Part shown: positions 11,707 to 21,808 of the stretch, piece by piece
Layout of the letters: the number at the start of each line of letters is the position of its first letter
Numbering within the stretch: position 1 is the stretch's first letter
Origin: Micrococcales bacterium
GTDB taxonomy: Bacteria; Actinomycetota; Actinomycetes; Actinomycetales; Cellulomonadaceae
DNA length: 37,635 nucleotides
Direction of reading: 5' to 3'
Assembly (NCBI GenBank): GCA_029267995.1
Contig: JAJUHG010000003.1
Span: forward strand, 1-37,635
The notes under the pieces: model-generated
What the model was told of the DNA's origin: nothing
Database searches by the model: none
The model's input: the letters and a program-made list of their open reading frames with translations, nothing else
Position numbers and translations under genes: made by a program

Positions 11707-13505
11707 GCGCCTCGATCCGCGACGACGGCGGCCTCGGGGTCTTCGCGACCCTGCGCCGCGGCGTCGCGCTCTCGCCCCAGCTCGTCAAGGGCATCTGGGT
11801 CACGCTCGGGCTCGCCCTCGTCGCCGCGCTCGGCAAGGTCGTCGTCCCGCTCGTGGTCCAGCAGGCGATCGACTCCGCGACGGGCGCGGGCGGACCCGAC
11901 GTGCGCCACGTCGTCGTGCTCGCGGCGATCGGGACCGGGGTGCTGCTCGTCGCGGGGCTGTGCTCGGCGCTCGTCAACGTCCGGCTGTTCCGTTCCTCCG
12001 AGGCGGGCCTCGCGGAGCTGCGCGTGCGTGCGTTCCGCCACGTGCACGACCTCGCGGTGCTCACGCAGAACACCGAGCGACGCGGCGCGCTCGTCTCGCG
12101 CGTCACCTCCGACGTCGACACGATCTCGCTGTTCGTGCAGTGGGGCGGGATCATGCTGCTCGTCTCGGTGCTGCAGATCGTGGTGTCGACCGCCGTGATG
12201 CTGAGCCTGTCGTGGCAGCTCACGATCGTCGTGTGGGCGTGCTTCCTGCCCGTCGCGCTCCTCTCCCGGCCCGCGCAGCGTTCGGTCGCCCGGCGCTACA
12301 CCGCGGTGCGCGAGAAGGTCGGCGCGATGCTCGGGGCGATCTCCGAGGCGGTCGTGGGCGCCGAGACGATCCGCGCCTACGGCGTCGCACCGCGCACCCA
12401 GCGGCGCATCGACGCCGCGATCGACGCGACCCGCAGGGCCATGGTCCGTGCGCAGGTCATGGTCGCGGTCGCGTTCTCGAGCGGGGTGCTCGTCGCGAAC
12501 GGCGTGCTTGCTGCGGTCGTCGCGGTCGGTGTCGTGCTCGGCTCGTGGGGGGAGATCACCGCGGGCCAGCTCGTCGCGATGATCTTCCTCGCCCAGATGT
12601 TCGCCGGCCCCGTGCAGATGGCCACGGAGATCCTCAACGAGCTGCAGAACGCGGTCGCGGGATGGCGGCGCGTGATCGACGTGATCGACACCCCCGTCGA
12701 GGTCGTCGATCGCGGTGCCGAGGGCGTGCGCTCCGAGCGCGGCCCGGCCCGCGTCGAGCTGCGCGGTGTGAGCTTCGCCTACCCGGGCGGTCCGCCCGTG
12801 CTGCGCGACGTCAACCTCGAGCTGCCCGCGGGCAGGCGCGTCGCGGTCGTGGGCGCGACTGGTTCGGGCAAGACGACGATGGCCAAGCTCGTGTGCCGTC
12901 TCATGGACCCGACCGAGGGGCAGGTGCTCCTCGACGGGGTCGACCTGCGCGAGATCGACGGCGAGTCCTTGCGGCGGCGCGTCGTCCTCGTGCCCCAGGA
13001 GGGCTTCTTGTTCGAGGGCACGATCGCTGACAACGTCGCCTACGGCCTGCGCTACGAGGTCGGTGCGGAACCGGCTCCTGCCGAGCGCCGTGCAGCCGCC
13101 GCGGCCGCGGTCGACGAGCTCGGCCTGACCGACTGGGTCGAGGGCATGCCACGCGGCCTCGACTCCTCGGTCGGCCAGCGCGGGGAGTCGCTGTCGGCGG
13201 GCGAGCGTCAGCTCGTCGCGATCGCCCGCGCCCACCTCGCAGGAGGCGACCTGCTCGTGCTCGACGAGGCGACCTCGGCGGTCGACCCCGCGACAGAGGT
13301 ACGCATCGCGCAGGCGCTCGAGCGTCTCACCGCGGGACGCTCGACCCTGACGATCGCGCACCGGCTGTCGACCGCGGAGGCCGCCGACCTCGTCGTCGTC
13401 GTCGACGAGGGTGAGGTCGTGCAGGTCGGGCCGCACTCCGAGCTCGTCGCGAGCGAGGGGATCTACGCCCAGCTGTACGGGGCGTGGGTCGCCCAGACGC
13501 GCTGA
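11703..13505 (+). CDS. ABC exporter half-transporter (TM+NBD), canonical catalytic subunit with LSAGE signature
   Basis: Walker [10 protein letters not shown], Walker [14 protein letters not shown]-loop IAHRLST, signature [13 protein letters not shown] overlap with the upstream subunit. Confidence 0.94.
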   Translation: MSASIRDDGGLGVFATLRRGVALSPQLVKGIWVTLGLALVAALGKVVVPLVVQQAIDSATGAGGPDVRHVVVLAAIGTGVLLVAGLCSALVNVRLFRSSEAGLAELRVRAFRHVHDLAVLTQNTERRGALVSRVTSDVDTISLFVQWGGIMLLVSVLQIVVSTAVMLSLSWQLTIVVWACFLPVALLSRPAQRSVARRYTAVREKVGAMLGAISEAVVGAETIRAYGVAPRTQRRIDAAIDATRRAMVRAQVMVAVAFSSGVLVANGVLAAVVAVGVVLGSWGEITAGQLVAMIFLAQMFAGPVQMATEILNELQNAVAGWRRVIDVIDTPVEVVDRGAEGVRSERGPARVELRGVSFAYPGGPPVLRDVNLELPAGRRVAVVGATGSGKTTMAKLVCRLMDPTEGQVLLDGVDLREIDGESLRRRVVLVPQEGFLFEGTIADNVAYGLRYEVGAEPAPAERRAAAAAAVDELGLTDWVEGMPRGLDSSVGQRGESLSAGERQLVAIARAHLAGGDLLVLDEATSAVDPATEVRIAQALERLTAGRSTLTIAHRLSTAEAADLVVVVDEGEVVQVGPHSELVASEGIYAQLYGAWVAQTR

Positions 13506-13518
13506 GCGTCGTCCGTGG

Positions 13519-13532
13519 CAGGATTCCGCCCG
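13519..13532 (+). promoter_or_regulatory. Putative leaderless promoter of hisI: TGGCAGGAT-N7-GTG
   Basis: cgtggCAGGAT tccgccc GTG. Confidence 0.55.
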
Positions 13533-13909
13533 TGAACCTCGACCCCACGATCTCCGCCCGGCTCAAGCGCGACGAGGCCGGCCTCGTGCCTGCGATCGTC
13601 CAGCAGCACGACTCCGGCGAGGTGCTCATGCTCGGCTGGATGGACGACGAGGCGCTGCACCGGACCCTCACGACAGGGCGCGTGACCTTCTGGTCCCGCT
13701 CGCGGCAGGAGTACTGGCGCAAGGGCGACACCTCGGGTCACGTCCAGCACGTGCGCTCGGTCGCGCTCGACTGCGACGGCGACGCGCTCCTCGTGCGCGT
13801 CGACCAGGTCGGGCCCGCGTGTCACACGGGGGCCCGCTCGTGCTTCGAGGCCGGGGGTGACCTGGGCGCCGTCGTCGGCGGTCCGGGAGGACAGGAGGAG
13901 GGCCAGTGA
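13532..13909 (+). CDS. hisI: Phosphoribosyl-AMP cyclohydrolase
   Basis: [68 protein letters not shown] start at 13532. Confidence 0.96.
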   Translation: MNLDPTISARLKRDEAGLVPAIVQQHDSGEVLMLGWMDDEALHRTLTTGRVTFWSRSRQEYWRKGDTSGHVQHVRSVALDCDGDALLVRVDQVGPACHTGARSCFEAGGDLGAVVGGPGGQEEGQ

Positions 13910-15453
13910 GCGGACCGACGCGCGACGACATCGCGTGGGGCCGGACCTGGCCCTCGCTCGAAGACTTCCGCGACCTCACGAGCGACCGACGGGTCGTGCC
14001 CGTCGTGCGGCGCCTGCTCGCCGACGACGTCACGCCCGTGGGCCTGTACCGCCGGCTCGCCCAGGGACGGCCCGGGACGTTCATCCTCGAGTCCGCCGAG
14101 CACGACGGACGCTGGTCGCGCTGGTCCTTCGTGGGCGTGTCCTCGCTCGCGACCCTCACGGTGCGCGACGGCCAGGTCACGTGGCAGGGCGAGGTGCCCG
14201 CGGGTGTCCCGACGCACGGTGCACCGCTCGACGTGCTCGGCGAGACCCTCGAGGTGCTGCGCACCCCGGCGATCCCCGGCCTGCCCCCGCTCACCTCGGG
14301 GCTCGTCGGCGCGGTCGGCTGGGACTTCGTCTACCAGTGGGAGCCGACCCTGCCGCGCAAGGCGCCCGAGGAGCTCGGCGTGCCCGAGCTCGTCCTGTGC
14401 CTCGCGGTCGACCTTGCTGTCGTCGACCATCTCGACGGCTCGGTCTGGCTCGTCGCGAACGCGATCAACGTCGACGGGGCCGCGACGGGGGTCGACGAGG
14501 CGTACGCCGCCGCGTGCGCGCGCCTCGACGCGATGCAGTCCGCGCTCGCCGAGCCGGCTGCGGCGAGCCCCGCGGTGCTCGGGGACGCGCGAGCGCCCGA
14601 GCACGTCTCGCGCTCGACCCCCGAGGAGTACGCCCAGATCGTGCGGACCGGCAAGGAGGCGATCCGCGACGGCGAGGTCTTCCAGGTCGTGCTGTCCCAA
14701 CGCCTCGAGATCGACTGCCCGGCCGAGCCGCTCGAGGTGTACCGCGTGCTGCGCACGATCAACCCGAGCCCGTACCTGTACCTGCTCCAGCTGCGCGACG
14801 AGGAGGGTGTCGACTTCGCCGTGGTCGGCTCGAGCCCCGAGACGCTCGTCAAGGTCGACGACGGCGAGGCGATGACGTACCCGATCGCGGGCTCCCGGCC
14901 GCGCGGGGCGACACCTGCGCAGGACGTCGAGCTCGCCGAGGAGCTCCTCGCGGACCCCAAGGAACGCTCGGAGCACATCATGCTCGTCGACCTGTCGCGC
15001 AACGACATGGCCAAGGTGTGCGAGCCGGACTCGGTCGACGTCGTGGAGTTCATGGCGGTGCGCCGCTTCTCGCACATCACGCACCTGTGCTCGACCGTCG
15101 TCGGGCGGCTGCGCCCCGGGGCGACCGCGCTCGAGGTGCTCGCGGCGACCTTCCCCGCGGGGACGCTCTCGGGGGCACCCAAGCCGCGTGCGATCGCGCT
15201 TATCGACGAGCTCGAGCCGGCTCGCCGCGGCCTGTACGGCGGCACGGTCGGATACTTCGACTTCGCGGGGAACATGGACATGGCGATCGCGATCCGCACC
15301 GCGCTCGTGCGCGAGGGTCGTGCGAGCGTCCAGGCGGGTGCGGGGATCGTCGCGGACTCGGTCCCCGAGACCGAGTTCGCCGAGTCGCACGACAAGGCCG
15401 CAGCGGCTGTGCGTGCCGTCCAGCTCGCGGCCCGGCTGCGCGACGCGACGTGA
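13906..15453 (+). CDS. trpE: Anthranilate synthase component I
   Basis: [55 protein letters not shown]...[13 protein letters not shown] overlap with hisI. Confidence 0.96.
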   Translation: MSGPTRDDIAWGRTWPSLEDFRDLTSDRRVVPVVRRLLADDVTPVGLYRRLAQGRPGTFILESAEHDGRWSRWSFVGVSSLATLTVRDGQVTWQGEVPAGVPTHGAPLDVLGETLEVLRTPAIPGLPPLTSGLVGAVGWDFVYQWEPTLPRKAPEELGVPELVLCLAVDLAVVDHLDGSVWLVANAINVDGAATGVDEAYAAACARLDAMQSALAEPAAASPAVLGDARAPEHVSRSTPEEYAQIVRTGKEAIRDGEVFQVVLSQRLEIDCPAEPLEVYRVLRTINPSPYLYLLQLRDEEGVDFAVVGSSPETLVKVDDGEAMTYPIAGSRPRGATPAQDVELAEELLADPKERSEHIMLVDLSRNDMAKVCEPDSVDVVEFMAVRRFSHITHLCSTVVGRLRPGATALEVLAATFPAGTLSGAPKPRAIALIDELEPARRGLYGGTVGYFDFAGNMDMAIAIRTALVREGRASVQAGAGIVADSVPETEFAESHDKAAAAVRAVQLAARLRDAT

Positions 15454-16049
15454 CGGGCCGTCGTGCGCGGCGACGCGCAGTCCTCGTGGCCCTCGTGCTC
15501 GGCGGCGCGCTCCTCGCGAGCGGTGCGCCCGGGTGGTTCTCGGTCGAGGTCGTCACGCTCCTGCAGGGCGAGGTGCGCCTCACCGCGAGCGGGGCGCAGG
15601 CGGTTCCGGCGCTGACCGGTCTCGGCCTCGTGCTCCTCGCGGCCGGTGCTGCGCTCGGGATCTCCGGACCGGTCGGGCGGCGGGTCGTGGGCGGCTTCCT
15701 GCTCCTCGCGGGCGTCGCGGCGGGCTGGCTCGTGCTCGCGGCCGTGCGCTCCCCGGGTGCCGCGCTGCGTCGTACGGTCGCCGAGCACACCGGGGTCGGC
15801 GCCGTGCCCGAGGGCGTCGCGACGTCCCTGTGGCCGTTCCTGACCCTCGGGCTCGCCGTCGTCGTCGTCGCGGTGGGCGTCGCGCACGTGCTCGGCGCGG
15901 GTCCGTGGCCCGAGCCGGGCGCGCGGGTCCGTCGCGGTGCGGACCGCGCGGCCGACGAGCCCCGCGCGGACGTCACGAACGACCCCACGAGCACGTGGGA
16001 CGCTCTGTCCGACGGGGACGACCCGACCTCTCCCGGTCGGCTACCCTGA
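15450..16049 (+). CDS. Trp-region conserved membrane protein (TIGR02234-like)
   Basis: Multiple hydrophobic helices, start overlaps trpE stop (GTGA), position immediately downstream of trpE. Confidence 0.78.
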   Translation: MTGRRARRRAVLVALVLGGALLASGAPGWFSVEVVTLLQGEVRLTASGAQAVPALTGLGLVLLAAGAALGISGPVGRRVVGGFLLLAGVAAGWLVLAAVRSPGAALRRTVAEHTGVGAVPEGVATSLWPFLTLGLAVVVVAVGVAHVLGAGPWPEPGARVRRGADRAADEPRADVTNDPTSTWDALSDGDDPTSPGRLP

Positions 16050-16080
16050 CCCAGGACCTCGAGCAAGGAGAGCACTGCAG

Positions 16081-16362
16081 ATGACCACCGAGAAGGACGA
16101 CTACCTTCCGCCGGCCCGCACCCCGTGGAACGAGGGCAAGACCCTTGCCGCGTGGGTCACGACGTGGCTCGTCGTGGCGGGCGGTGTCGCGATCGCCGTC
16201 GGCATGGTCCTGCCGAGCATGCCGCTCGTGATCGGCGGGTCGGTCGTCGTCGTCGTCTCGCTCGTCGTGGGCAGGGTCCTCGCGATCCTCGGCCACGGCA
16301 AGGGCGGTCCGGGCACCGCGAAGCGCGACCGTGCCCGTCTCGCCAAGGGCCGCGCCCACTAG
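16081..16362 (+). CDS. Small two-TM membrane protein, HGxxPAAW-family-like but with a divergent motif (EGKTLAAW)
   Basis: MTTEKDDYLPPARTPWNEGKTLAAWVTTWLVVAGGVAIAVG...; RBS AAGGAG at ~16065. Confidence 0.6.
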   Translation: MTTEKDDYLPPARTPWNEGKTLAAWVTTWLVVAGGVAIAVGMVLPSMPLVIGGSVVVVVSLVVGRVLAILGHGKGGPGTAKRDRARLAKGRAH

Positions 16363-16391
16363 GGCTCACGAAGAACCGGAAGGGATCGCCG

Positions 16392-16934
16392 ATGTCGTCA
16401 CCCCAGGACCCGTTAGCCCCGCCGTCCGAGGGTGATCAGCCGCAGGGCGGCCAGCCGCCGTACGGCGCGCAGCCGCCAGCCCCCGGTCAGCCGCCCACGT
16501 ACGGTCAGCAGCCACCCGCCTACGGCCAGCAGCCGCCCGCGTACGGCCAGCAGCCCCCGGCCTATGGGCAGCAGCCGCCCGCGTACGGCCAGGCGCCCTA
16601 CGGCGGTGCGCCCGCCTACGGGCCGCCCCCCGGCCAGGGCTACGGCGGGGGACCGCTGTACCCCAAGAACTCCCTCGGGGTGTGGTCGATCGTCCTCGCG
16701 GGCGTCGCGTTCTTCTGCGCGGGACCGCTCGCGTCGATCCCTGGCGTGATCCTCGGCCACCTCGCCCTCAAGGCGAACAAGGAGCAGACGGCCAACAACC
16801 AGGGTCTGTCGATGGCCGGCACGATCATCAACTGGGTCATCACGATCGGCTACGTCGCCCTGCTCGTGTGGATCTTCGCCTTCGGAGGTCTCGGGTGGTA
16901 CTTCGGCATCCTCGAAGACTCGATGACGGGCTAG
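16392..16934 (+). CDS. DUF4190-like membrane protein with PPxYGQ-repeat N-terminus
   Basis: Low-complexity (PPAYGQQ)n N-terminal region, then NSLGVWSIVLAGVAFFCAGPLASIPGVILGHLALK... Confidence 0.8.
   Translation: MSSPQDPLAPPSEGDQPQGGQPPYGAQPPAPGQPPTYGQQPPAYGQQPPAYGQQPPAYGQQPPAYGQAPYGGAPAYGPPPGQGYGGGPLYPKNSLGVWSIVLAGVAFFCAGPLASIPGVILGHLALKANKEQTANNQGLSMAGTIINWVITIGYVALLVWIFAFGGLGWYFGILEDSMTG
16491..16595 (+). repeat. Five 21-bp in-frame tandem repeats encoding PP[T/A]YGQ[Q/A]
   Basis: ccgcccacgtacggtcagcag / ccacccgcctacggccagcag / ccgcccgcgtacggccagcag / cccccggcctatgggcagcag / ccgcccgcgtacggccaggcg read directly. Confidence 0.92.
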
Positions 16935-17359
16935 GCCCGAGCGCTTCACCCGCGCCGCCCCGCGGGATCCGGGGGGCGGCTCCCGCGCTCGCCGTCGGCG
17001 CCGTCGCGCTCGCGGCGAGCGCGTACCTCGCGGTCGTGTCGCCGTTCGAGGCGGGGCACTACCCGACGTGCCCGACGCTCGCGCTCACGGGCCTGTTCTG
17101 CGCGGGGTGCGGGTCCCTGCGCGCCGTGCACGAGCTCACGCACCTCGACCTCGCGGGCGCGTGGGCGATGAACCCCTTGCTCGTCCTCGCCGTGCCCTTC
17201 CTCGGTGCGGCGTGGGTGCTCTGGCTGCGCCGTGGGTGGGCGGGCACCCCGCGGCGCTGGATCGCCCCGCCGTGGCTCGTGTGGGTGATCTTCGCGGTCG
17301 TCGTGACCTACTCGGTCGCGCGCAACATCCCCGTGCTCGCGCCGTTCCTCGCACCGTGA
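16895..17359 (+). CDS. DUF2752 family membrane protein (start uncertain)
   Basis: CPTLALTGLFCAGCGSLRAVHELTHLDLAGAWAMNPLL motif. No ATG; the nearest upstream in-frame GTG is at 16895, overlapping the preceding gene. Confidence 0.75.
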   Translation: MVLRHPRRLDDGLGPSASPAPPRGIRGAAPALAVGAVALAASAYLAVVSPFEAGHYPTCPTLALTGLFCAGCGSLRAVHELTHLDLAGAWAMNPLLVLAVPFLGAAWVLWLRRGWAGTPRRWIAPPWLVWVIFAVVVTYSVARNIPVLAPFLAP

Positions 17360-17373
17360 GTCGCCGCGCGTGG

Positions 17374-17387
17374 CAGGATGCCGCGCG
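17374..17387 (+). promoter_or_regulatory. Putative leaderless promoter of the CD225-like gene: TGGCAGGAT-N7-GTG
   Basis: cgtggCAGGAT gccgcgc GTG. Confidence 0.55.
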
Positions 17388-17974
17388 TGAGTTCACCTGA
17401 CGGTTCCGAGCAGAACAACCCGACGCACGGCCCTACGGGCGTCCCGCCGCACCTGCAGGGCAGCTCGTGGCAGCCCGCCGACCAGCCGCCCGCGGGGCCG
17501 GCGTACCCGGGTCAGCAACCGCCCTACGGTGCGCCGGCGCCCGGCGCTCCCGGGAGCGACCCCTACGGCACCCCGCAGCCCTACGGCGGGGGCTTCGGGG
17601 CAAGCGCTCCTTACGGTCAGGCAGGCCACGGCGTGCCCGCCTACGGCTCGTACGGCGCCGGCGCATCCCGTTTCGGTGCGTCCTCGGGGCAGGGCTACGG
17701 CCAGCCCGCGCCGTGGGACCGCCCGATGGGACCGCCCCCGCAGAACTACCTCGTGTGGGCGATCATCACGACGGTCCTGTGCTGCATGCCGCTCGGCATC
17801 GCCTCGATCGTCTACGCCGCGCAGGTCAGCTCGAAGTGGGCCGCGGGTGACGTCGCGGGGGCGCACCGCTCCTCGATGCTCGCGCGCCGGCTGGCGATCT
17901 GGTCGGCCGTCGTCGGAGGAGTCTTCTCGAGCTTCTACGTCATGCTCGTCGTGCTCGGGATCCTCGAGGCCTGA
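17387..17974 (+). CDS. CD225/dispanin-like membrane protein with Pro/Tyr/Gly-rich N-terminus
   Basis: [61 protein letters not shown] 17387 preferred over ATG 17378, which lies in the putative -10. Confidence 0.85.
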   Translation: MSSPDGSEQNNPTHGPTGVPPHLQGSSWQPADQPPAGPAYPGQQPPYGAPAPGAPGSDPYGTPQPYGGGFGASAPYGQAGHGVPAYGSYGAGASRFGASSGQGYGQPAPWDRPMGPPPQNYLVWAIITTVLCCMPLGIASIVYAAQVSSKWAAGDVAGAHRSSMLARRLAIWSAVVGGVFSSFYVMLVVLGILEA

Positions 17975-18078
17975 CGTCCCGCACGCTGGGCGGTGTCCAG
18001 GGCGAATCTCGCGCGGGCCTACGATGTCGGGTGACACACCGGGGTTCGCCCGTGGTGCGCTCACGTAGGGGAGGGGCC

Positions 18079-18891
18079 GTGACTGTTCTCGACGACATCG
18101 TCGCCGGCGTGCGCGAGGACCTCGCGGCGCGCGAGGCGGCGACGCCGCTCGACGTGCTCAAGGAGAGGGCCGCACGCCAGCCCGAGGCGCTCGACTGTCT
18201 CGGTCGGCTGTGGCACGAGGACGCCGTCTCGGTGATCGCCGAGGTCAAGCGCTCGAGCCCGTCCCGCGGCGCGCTCGCGGCGATCACCGACCCGGCCGAG
18301 CTCGCGGTCGAGTACGCGACGGGCGGCGCGGCAGCGATCTCCGTGCTGACCGAGCAGCGCCGCTTCAACGGCTCGCTCGCGGACCTCGACGCGGTCCGCG
18401 CCGCGGTCGACGTCCCCGTGCTGCGCAAGGACTTCGTCGTGACCCCGTACCAGGTGTGGGAGGCCCGGGCGCACGGCGCGGACCTCGTGCTGCTCATCGT
18501 CGCGGCGCTCGAGCAGACCGTGCTGACCTCCCTCGTCGAGCGCGTGCACTCCCTCGGGATGACCGCCCTCGTCGAGGTGCACGCCCCCGAGGAGGTCGCC
18601 CGCGCGGTCGACGCCGGGGCGAAGGTCATCGGGGTCAACGCCCGCAACCTCAAGACCCTCGAGGTCGACCGCGAGACGTTCAACCGGGTCGCCCCGCTCA
18701 TCCCCTCGGGGATCTGCCGGGTCGCCGAGTCCGGTGTGCGCGGCCCGCACGACGTCATGGAGTACGCGCGCGCCGGGGCCGACGTCGTCCTCGTGGGCGA
18801 GGCGCTCGTCACGGGTGACGCGCCGCGCCAGTCGGTCGCCGACCTCGTCGCGGCGGGCGCGCACCCGTCGCTGCGGGCGGTGCGCGGGTGA
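18079..18891 (+). CDS. trpC: Indole-3-glycerol phosphate synthase
   Basis: [74 protein letters not shown] aggggaggg before GTG 18079. Confidence 0.96.
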   Translation: MTVLDDIVAGVREDLAAREAATPLDVLKERAARQPEALDCLGRLWHEDAVSVIAEVKRSSPSRGALAAITDPAELAVEYATGGAAAISVLTEQRRFNGSLADLDAVRAAVDVPVLRKDFVVTPYQVWEARAHGADLVLLIVAALEQTVLTSLVERVHSLGMTALVEVHAPEEVARAVDAGAKVIGVNARNLKTLEVDRETFNRVAPLIPSGICRVAESGVRGPHDVMEYARAGADVVLVGEALVTGDAPRQSVADLVAAGAHPSLRAVRG

Positions 18892-20084
18892 GCTCGGGCC
18901 CCTACTTCGGCAGCTTCGGCGGGCGGTGGGTCCCCGAGGCCCTCATCGAGGCGCTCGACGAGCTCGAGGCCGCGTGGGAGAAGGCCAAGACCGACCCCGA
19001 GTTCGCGACCGAGCTCGAGCGCCTGCACCGCACCTACACGGGCCGGCCCTCGATCATCACCGAGGTGCCGCGCTTCGCCGCCCACGCGGGCGGCGCGCGG
19101 GTGATCCTCAAGCGTGAGGACCTCAACCACACGGGCTCGCACAAGATCAACAACGTGCTCGGCCAGGCGCTCCTGACGAGGCGGATCGGCAAGAAGCGCG
19201 TGATCGCCGAGACGGGCGCGGGCCAGCACGGCGTCGCGACCGCGACCGCCGCGGCGCTGTTCGACCTCGAGTGCACGATCTACATGGGCGCCGAGGACAC
19301 CCGGCGCCAGGCGCTCAACGTCGCGCGCATGCGTCTGCTCGGTGCCGAGGTCGTTCCCGTGACGACGGGCTCGCAGACGCTCAAGGACGCGATCAACGAG
19401 GCGCTGCGCGACTGGGTCACGAACGTCGACACGACCAACTACGTCTTCGGCACGGTCGCCGGTCCCCACCCGTTCCCCGCGCTCGTGCGCGACCTGCAGC
19501 GCATCATCGGCGTCGAGGCGCGCGAGCAGGTGCTCGAGCTCACCGGGGCCCTGCCGACAGCGGTCCTCGCGTGCGTGGGTGGTGGCTCGAACGCGATCGG
19601 CATCTTCCACGCGTTCCTCGACGACGCCGACGTCCGGCTCGTGGGTCTCGAGGCGGCCGGCGACGGGGTCGACTCCGACCGCCACGCCGCGACCCTCACG
19701 AAGGGCCGCCCGGGCGTCCTGCACGGGGCTCGCACCTTCGTGCTCCAGGACGAGGACGGTCAGACCGTCGAGTCGCACTCGGTGTCTGCGGGTCTCGACT
19801 ACCCGGGGGTGGGCCCCGAGCACTCCTACCTCGCCGAGATCGGGCGAGCCGAGTACCGCCCGGTCACGGACGAGGCCGCGATGGAGGCGTTCCGGCTGCT
19901 GTGCCGCACGGAGGGGATCATCCCTGCGATCGAGTCGTCGCACGCGCTCGCGGGCGCGCTCGAGCTCGGCCGCGAGCTCGGCCCGGACGCGACGCTCCTG
20001 GTGAACCTCTCGGGGCGCGGGGACAAGGACGTCGAGACCGCGGGCCGCTGGTTCGGTCTCCTCGACGAGGAGGGCGAGCGGTGA
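18888..20084 (+). CDS. trpB: Tryptophan synthase beta subunit
   Basis: [67 protein letters not shown]. Confidence 0.98.
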   Translation: MSSGPYFGSFGGRWVPEALIEALDELEAAWEKAKTDPEFATELERLHRTYTGRPSIITEVPRFAAHAGGARVILKREDLNHTGSHKINNVLGQALLTRRIGKKRVIAETGAGQHGVATATAAALFDLECTIYMGAEDTRRQALNVARMRLLGAEVVPVTTGSQTLKDAINEALRDWVTNVDTTNYVFGTVAGPHPFPALVRDLQRIIGVEAREQVLELTGALPTAVLACVGGGSNAIGIFHAFLDDADVRLVGLEAAGDGVDSDRHAATLTKGRPGVLHGARTFVLQDEDGQTVESHSVSAGLDYPGVGPEHSYLAEIGRAEYRPVTDEAAMEAFRLLCRTEGIIPAIESSHALAGALELGRELGPDATLLVNLSGRGDKDVETAGRWFGLLDEEGER

Positions 20085-20893
20085 GCAGTCAGACCACCGA
20101 GAAGATCGAGACGCTGCGCGGCGAGGGTCGTGCGGCGTTCATGACCTACCTGCCCGTCGGGTTCCCCGACGTGGCCGGCTCGGTCGACGCGGTGCGCGCG
20201 GTGATCGACGCTGGCGCCGACATCGTCGAGCTCGGCGTCCCGTACTCCGACCCTGTCATGGACGGTTCGGTCATCCAGCGCGCGACCCAGGCTGCGCTTG
20301 CAGGCGGGGTCCGGCTGCGCGACCTCTTCCACGTCGTCGAGCAGGTCGCTGGCCAGGTCCCGATCGTCGTCATGACCTACTTCAACCCCGTGCTCGCCTA
20401 CGGCGTCGACGCGTTCGCGCGTGACCTCGCGGCGGCCGGGGGAGCGGGGCTCATCACCCCCGACCTCATCCCTGACGAGGGGCAGGAGTGGATCGAGGCC
20501 GCGGACCGGCACGACGTCGACCGGATCTTCCTCGTCGCCCCGAGCTCGACCCCGGAGCGTCTTGCGCTCACGGCCCGGGCGACCCGGGGGTTCGTGTACG
20601 CCGCCTCGACGATGGGGGTCACGGGGGAGCGGGCGAGCGTCGGCGCACAGGCCGAGGAGCTCGTCGCGCGCACACGTGAGGCGGGCGCCCCCCGGGTGTG
20701 CGTCGGCCTCGGGGTCTCGACGGGTTCGCAGGCCGGCGAGGTCGCGCGCTACGCCGACGGCGTGATCGTCGGCTCGGCCCTCGTGCGCCCTCTGCTCGAG
20801 GCGCCCGACCGCCCCACGGGACTGGCGAACCTGCGTACGGTGGCCGAAGAGCTCGCGCGCGGGGTGCGCGGGGCCCGTTCCGAGAGGACCTAG
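20081..20893 (+). CDS. trpA: Tryptophan synthase alpha subunit
   Basis: [64 protein letters not shown] overlap with trpB. Confidence 0.97.
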   Translation: MSSQTTEKIETLRGEGRAAFMTYLPVGFPDVAGSVDAVRAVIDAGADIVELGVPYSDPVMDGSVIQRATQAALAGGVRLRDLFHVVEQVAGQVPIVVMTYFNPVLAYGVDAFARDLAAAGGAGLITPDLIPDEGQEWIEAADRHDVDRIFLVAPSSTPERLALTARATRGFVYAASTMGVTGERASVGAQAEELVARTREAGAPRVCVGLGVSTGSQAGEVARYADGVIVGSALVRPLLEAPDRPTGLANLRTVAEELARGVRGARSERT

Positions 20894-21808
20894 ATGCACC
20901 TGCCCGCGGCGATCCCGAGCCCCTCGCAGTCCGTATGGAACCTCGGACCGCTCCCGCTGCGCGCGTACGCCCTCGCGATCCTCGCGGGGATCGTCGCGGC
21001 GCTGTGGATCACGCAGCGGCGCATGGCCGAGCGCGGGGGCCCCGCCGAGCGGGTCGTCGACATCGCGTTCTGGGCCGTGCCGTTCGGGATCGTCGGCGGG
21101 CGCGTCTACCACGTCGTCTCGTCGCCGCAGGCGTACTTCGGCGAGGGCGGTGACCCGTGGCGCGCCTTGGCGATCTGGGAGGGCGGCCTCGGCATCTGGG
21201 GCGCGATCGCCCTCGGTGCCGTGGGGGCGTGGATCGGCTGCCGTCGGCACAATGTGCGCTTCGCGTCCTTCGCCGACGTCGTCGCCCCGGGCCTGCTCGT
21301 CGCTCAGGCGATCGGGCGGCTGGGCAACTGGTTCAACCAGGAGCTCTTCGGTGGGCCGACGCAGCTGCCGTGGGGGCTCGAGATCGACGCGGCCCACCTC
21401 CCTCCCGGTTTCGACGAGGGCACCCTGTTCCACCCGACCTTCCTCTACGAGATGGTGTGGTGCCTCGCAGGGGCGGCGCTGCTCGTCTGGCTCGACAGGC
21501 GCTTCCGGCTCGGCAACGGCCAGGTGTTCTGGCTCTACGTCCTGATCTATGTCACGGGGCGCGGCTGGATCGAGATGGTGCGGATCGACCCCGCGACGAT
21601 CGTCGCGGGACTGCGCCTGAACGTGTGGACCTCTCTTCTCGTGGGGGCCCTCGCGCTGGTAGCGTTCCTCCTCGCCGCGCGCCGCCACCCCGGGCGCGAG
21701 GCGAGCGTCCTCGTCCGGCCGGAGGGCCCGGAGGAGGTCGAGGAGGCCTCCTCCTCGGGTGACGGGACGGGCGGCGACAACGCCGCGACGGGGGGTCCCG
21801 CGCAGTAG
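20894..21808 (+). CDS. lgt: Prolipoprotein diacylglyceryl transferase
   Basis: WEGGLGIWGAIALG, QAIGRLGNWFNQELFG, HPTFLYEMVW, YGRG-like YVTGRGWIEMVRID. ATG immediately follows the trpA stop. Confidence 0.96.
   Translation: MHLPAAIPSPSQSVWNLGPLPLRAYALAILAGIVAALWITQRRMAERGGPAERVVDIAFWAVPFGIVGGRVYHVVSSPQAYFGEGGDPWRALAIWEGGLGIWGAIALGAVGAWIGCRRHNVRFASFADVVAPGLLVAQAIGRLGNWFNQELFGGPTQLPWGLEIDAAHLPPGFDEGTLFHPTFLYEMVWCLAGAALLVWLDRRFRLGNGQVFWLYVLIYVTGRGWIEMVRIDPATIVAGLRLNVWTSLLVGALALVAFLLAARRHPGREASVLVRPEGPEEVEEASSSGDGTGGDNAATGGPAQ

Noticed and set aside
16491-16595. Tandem repeat considered as a CRISPR or intergenic repeat array
   Set aside because: Directly adjacent 21-bp units in frame inside a CDS, with no spacers.
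17378-17386. ATG 17378 as the start of the CD225-like gene
   Set aside because: It lies inside the putative CAGGAT -10; GTG 17387 is in frame and fits the leaderless spacing also seen at hisI.
18031-18078. 16-residue N-terminal extension of TrpC ([16 protein letters not shown]) or a trp leader peptide
   Set aside because: In frame with trpC without a separating stop, no Trp codons, and GTG 18079 has a strong SD. Not a convincing attenuator peptide.
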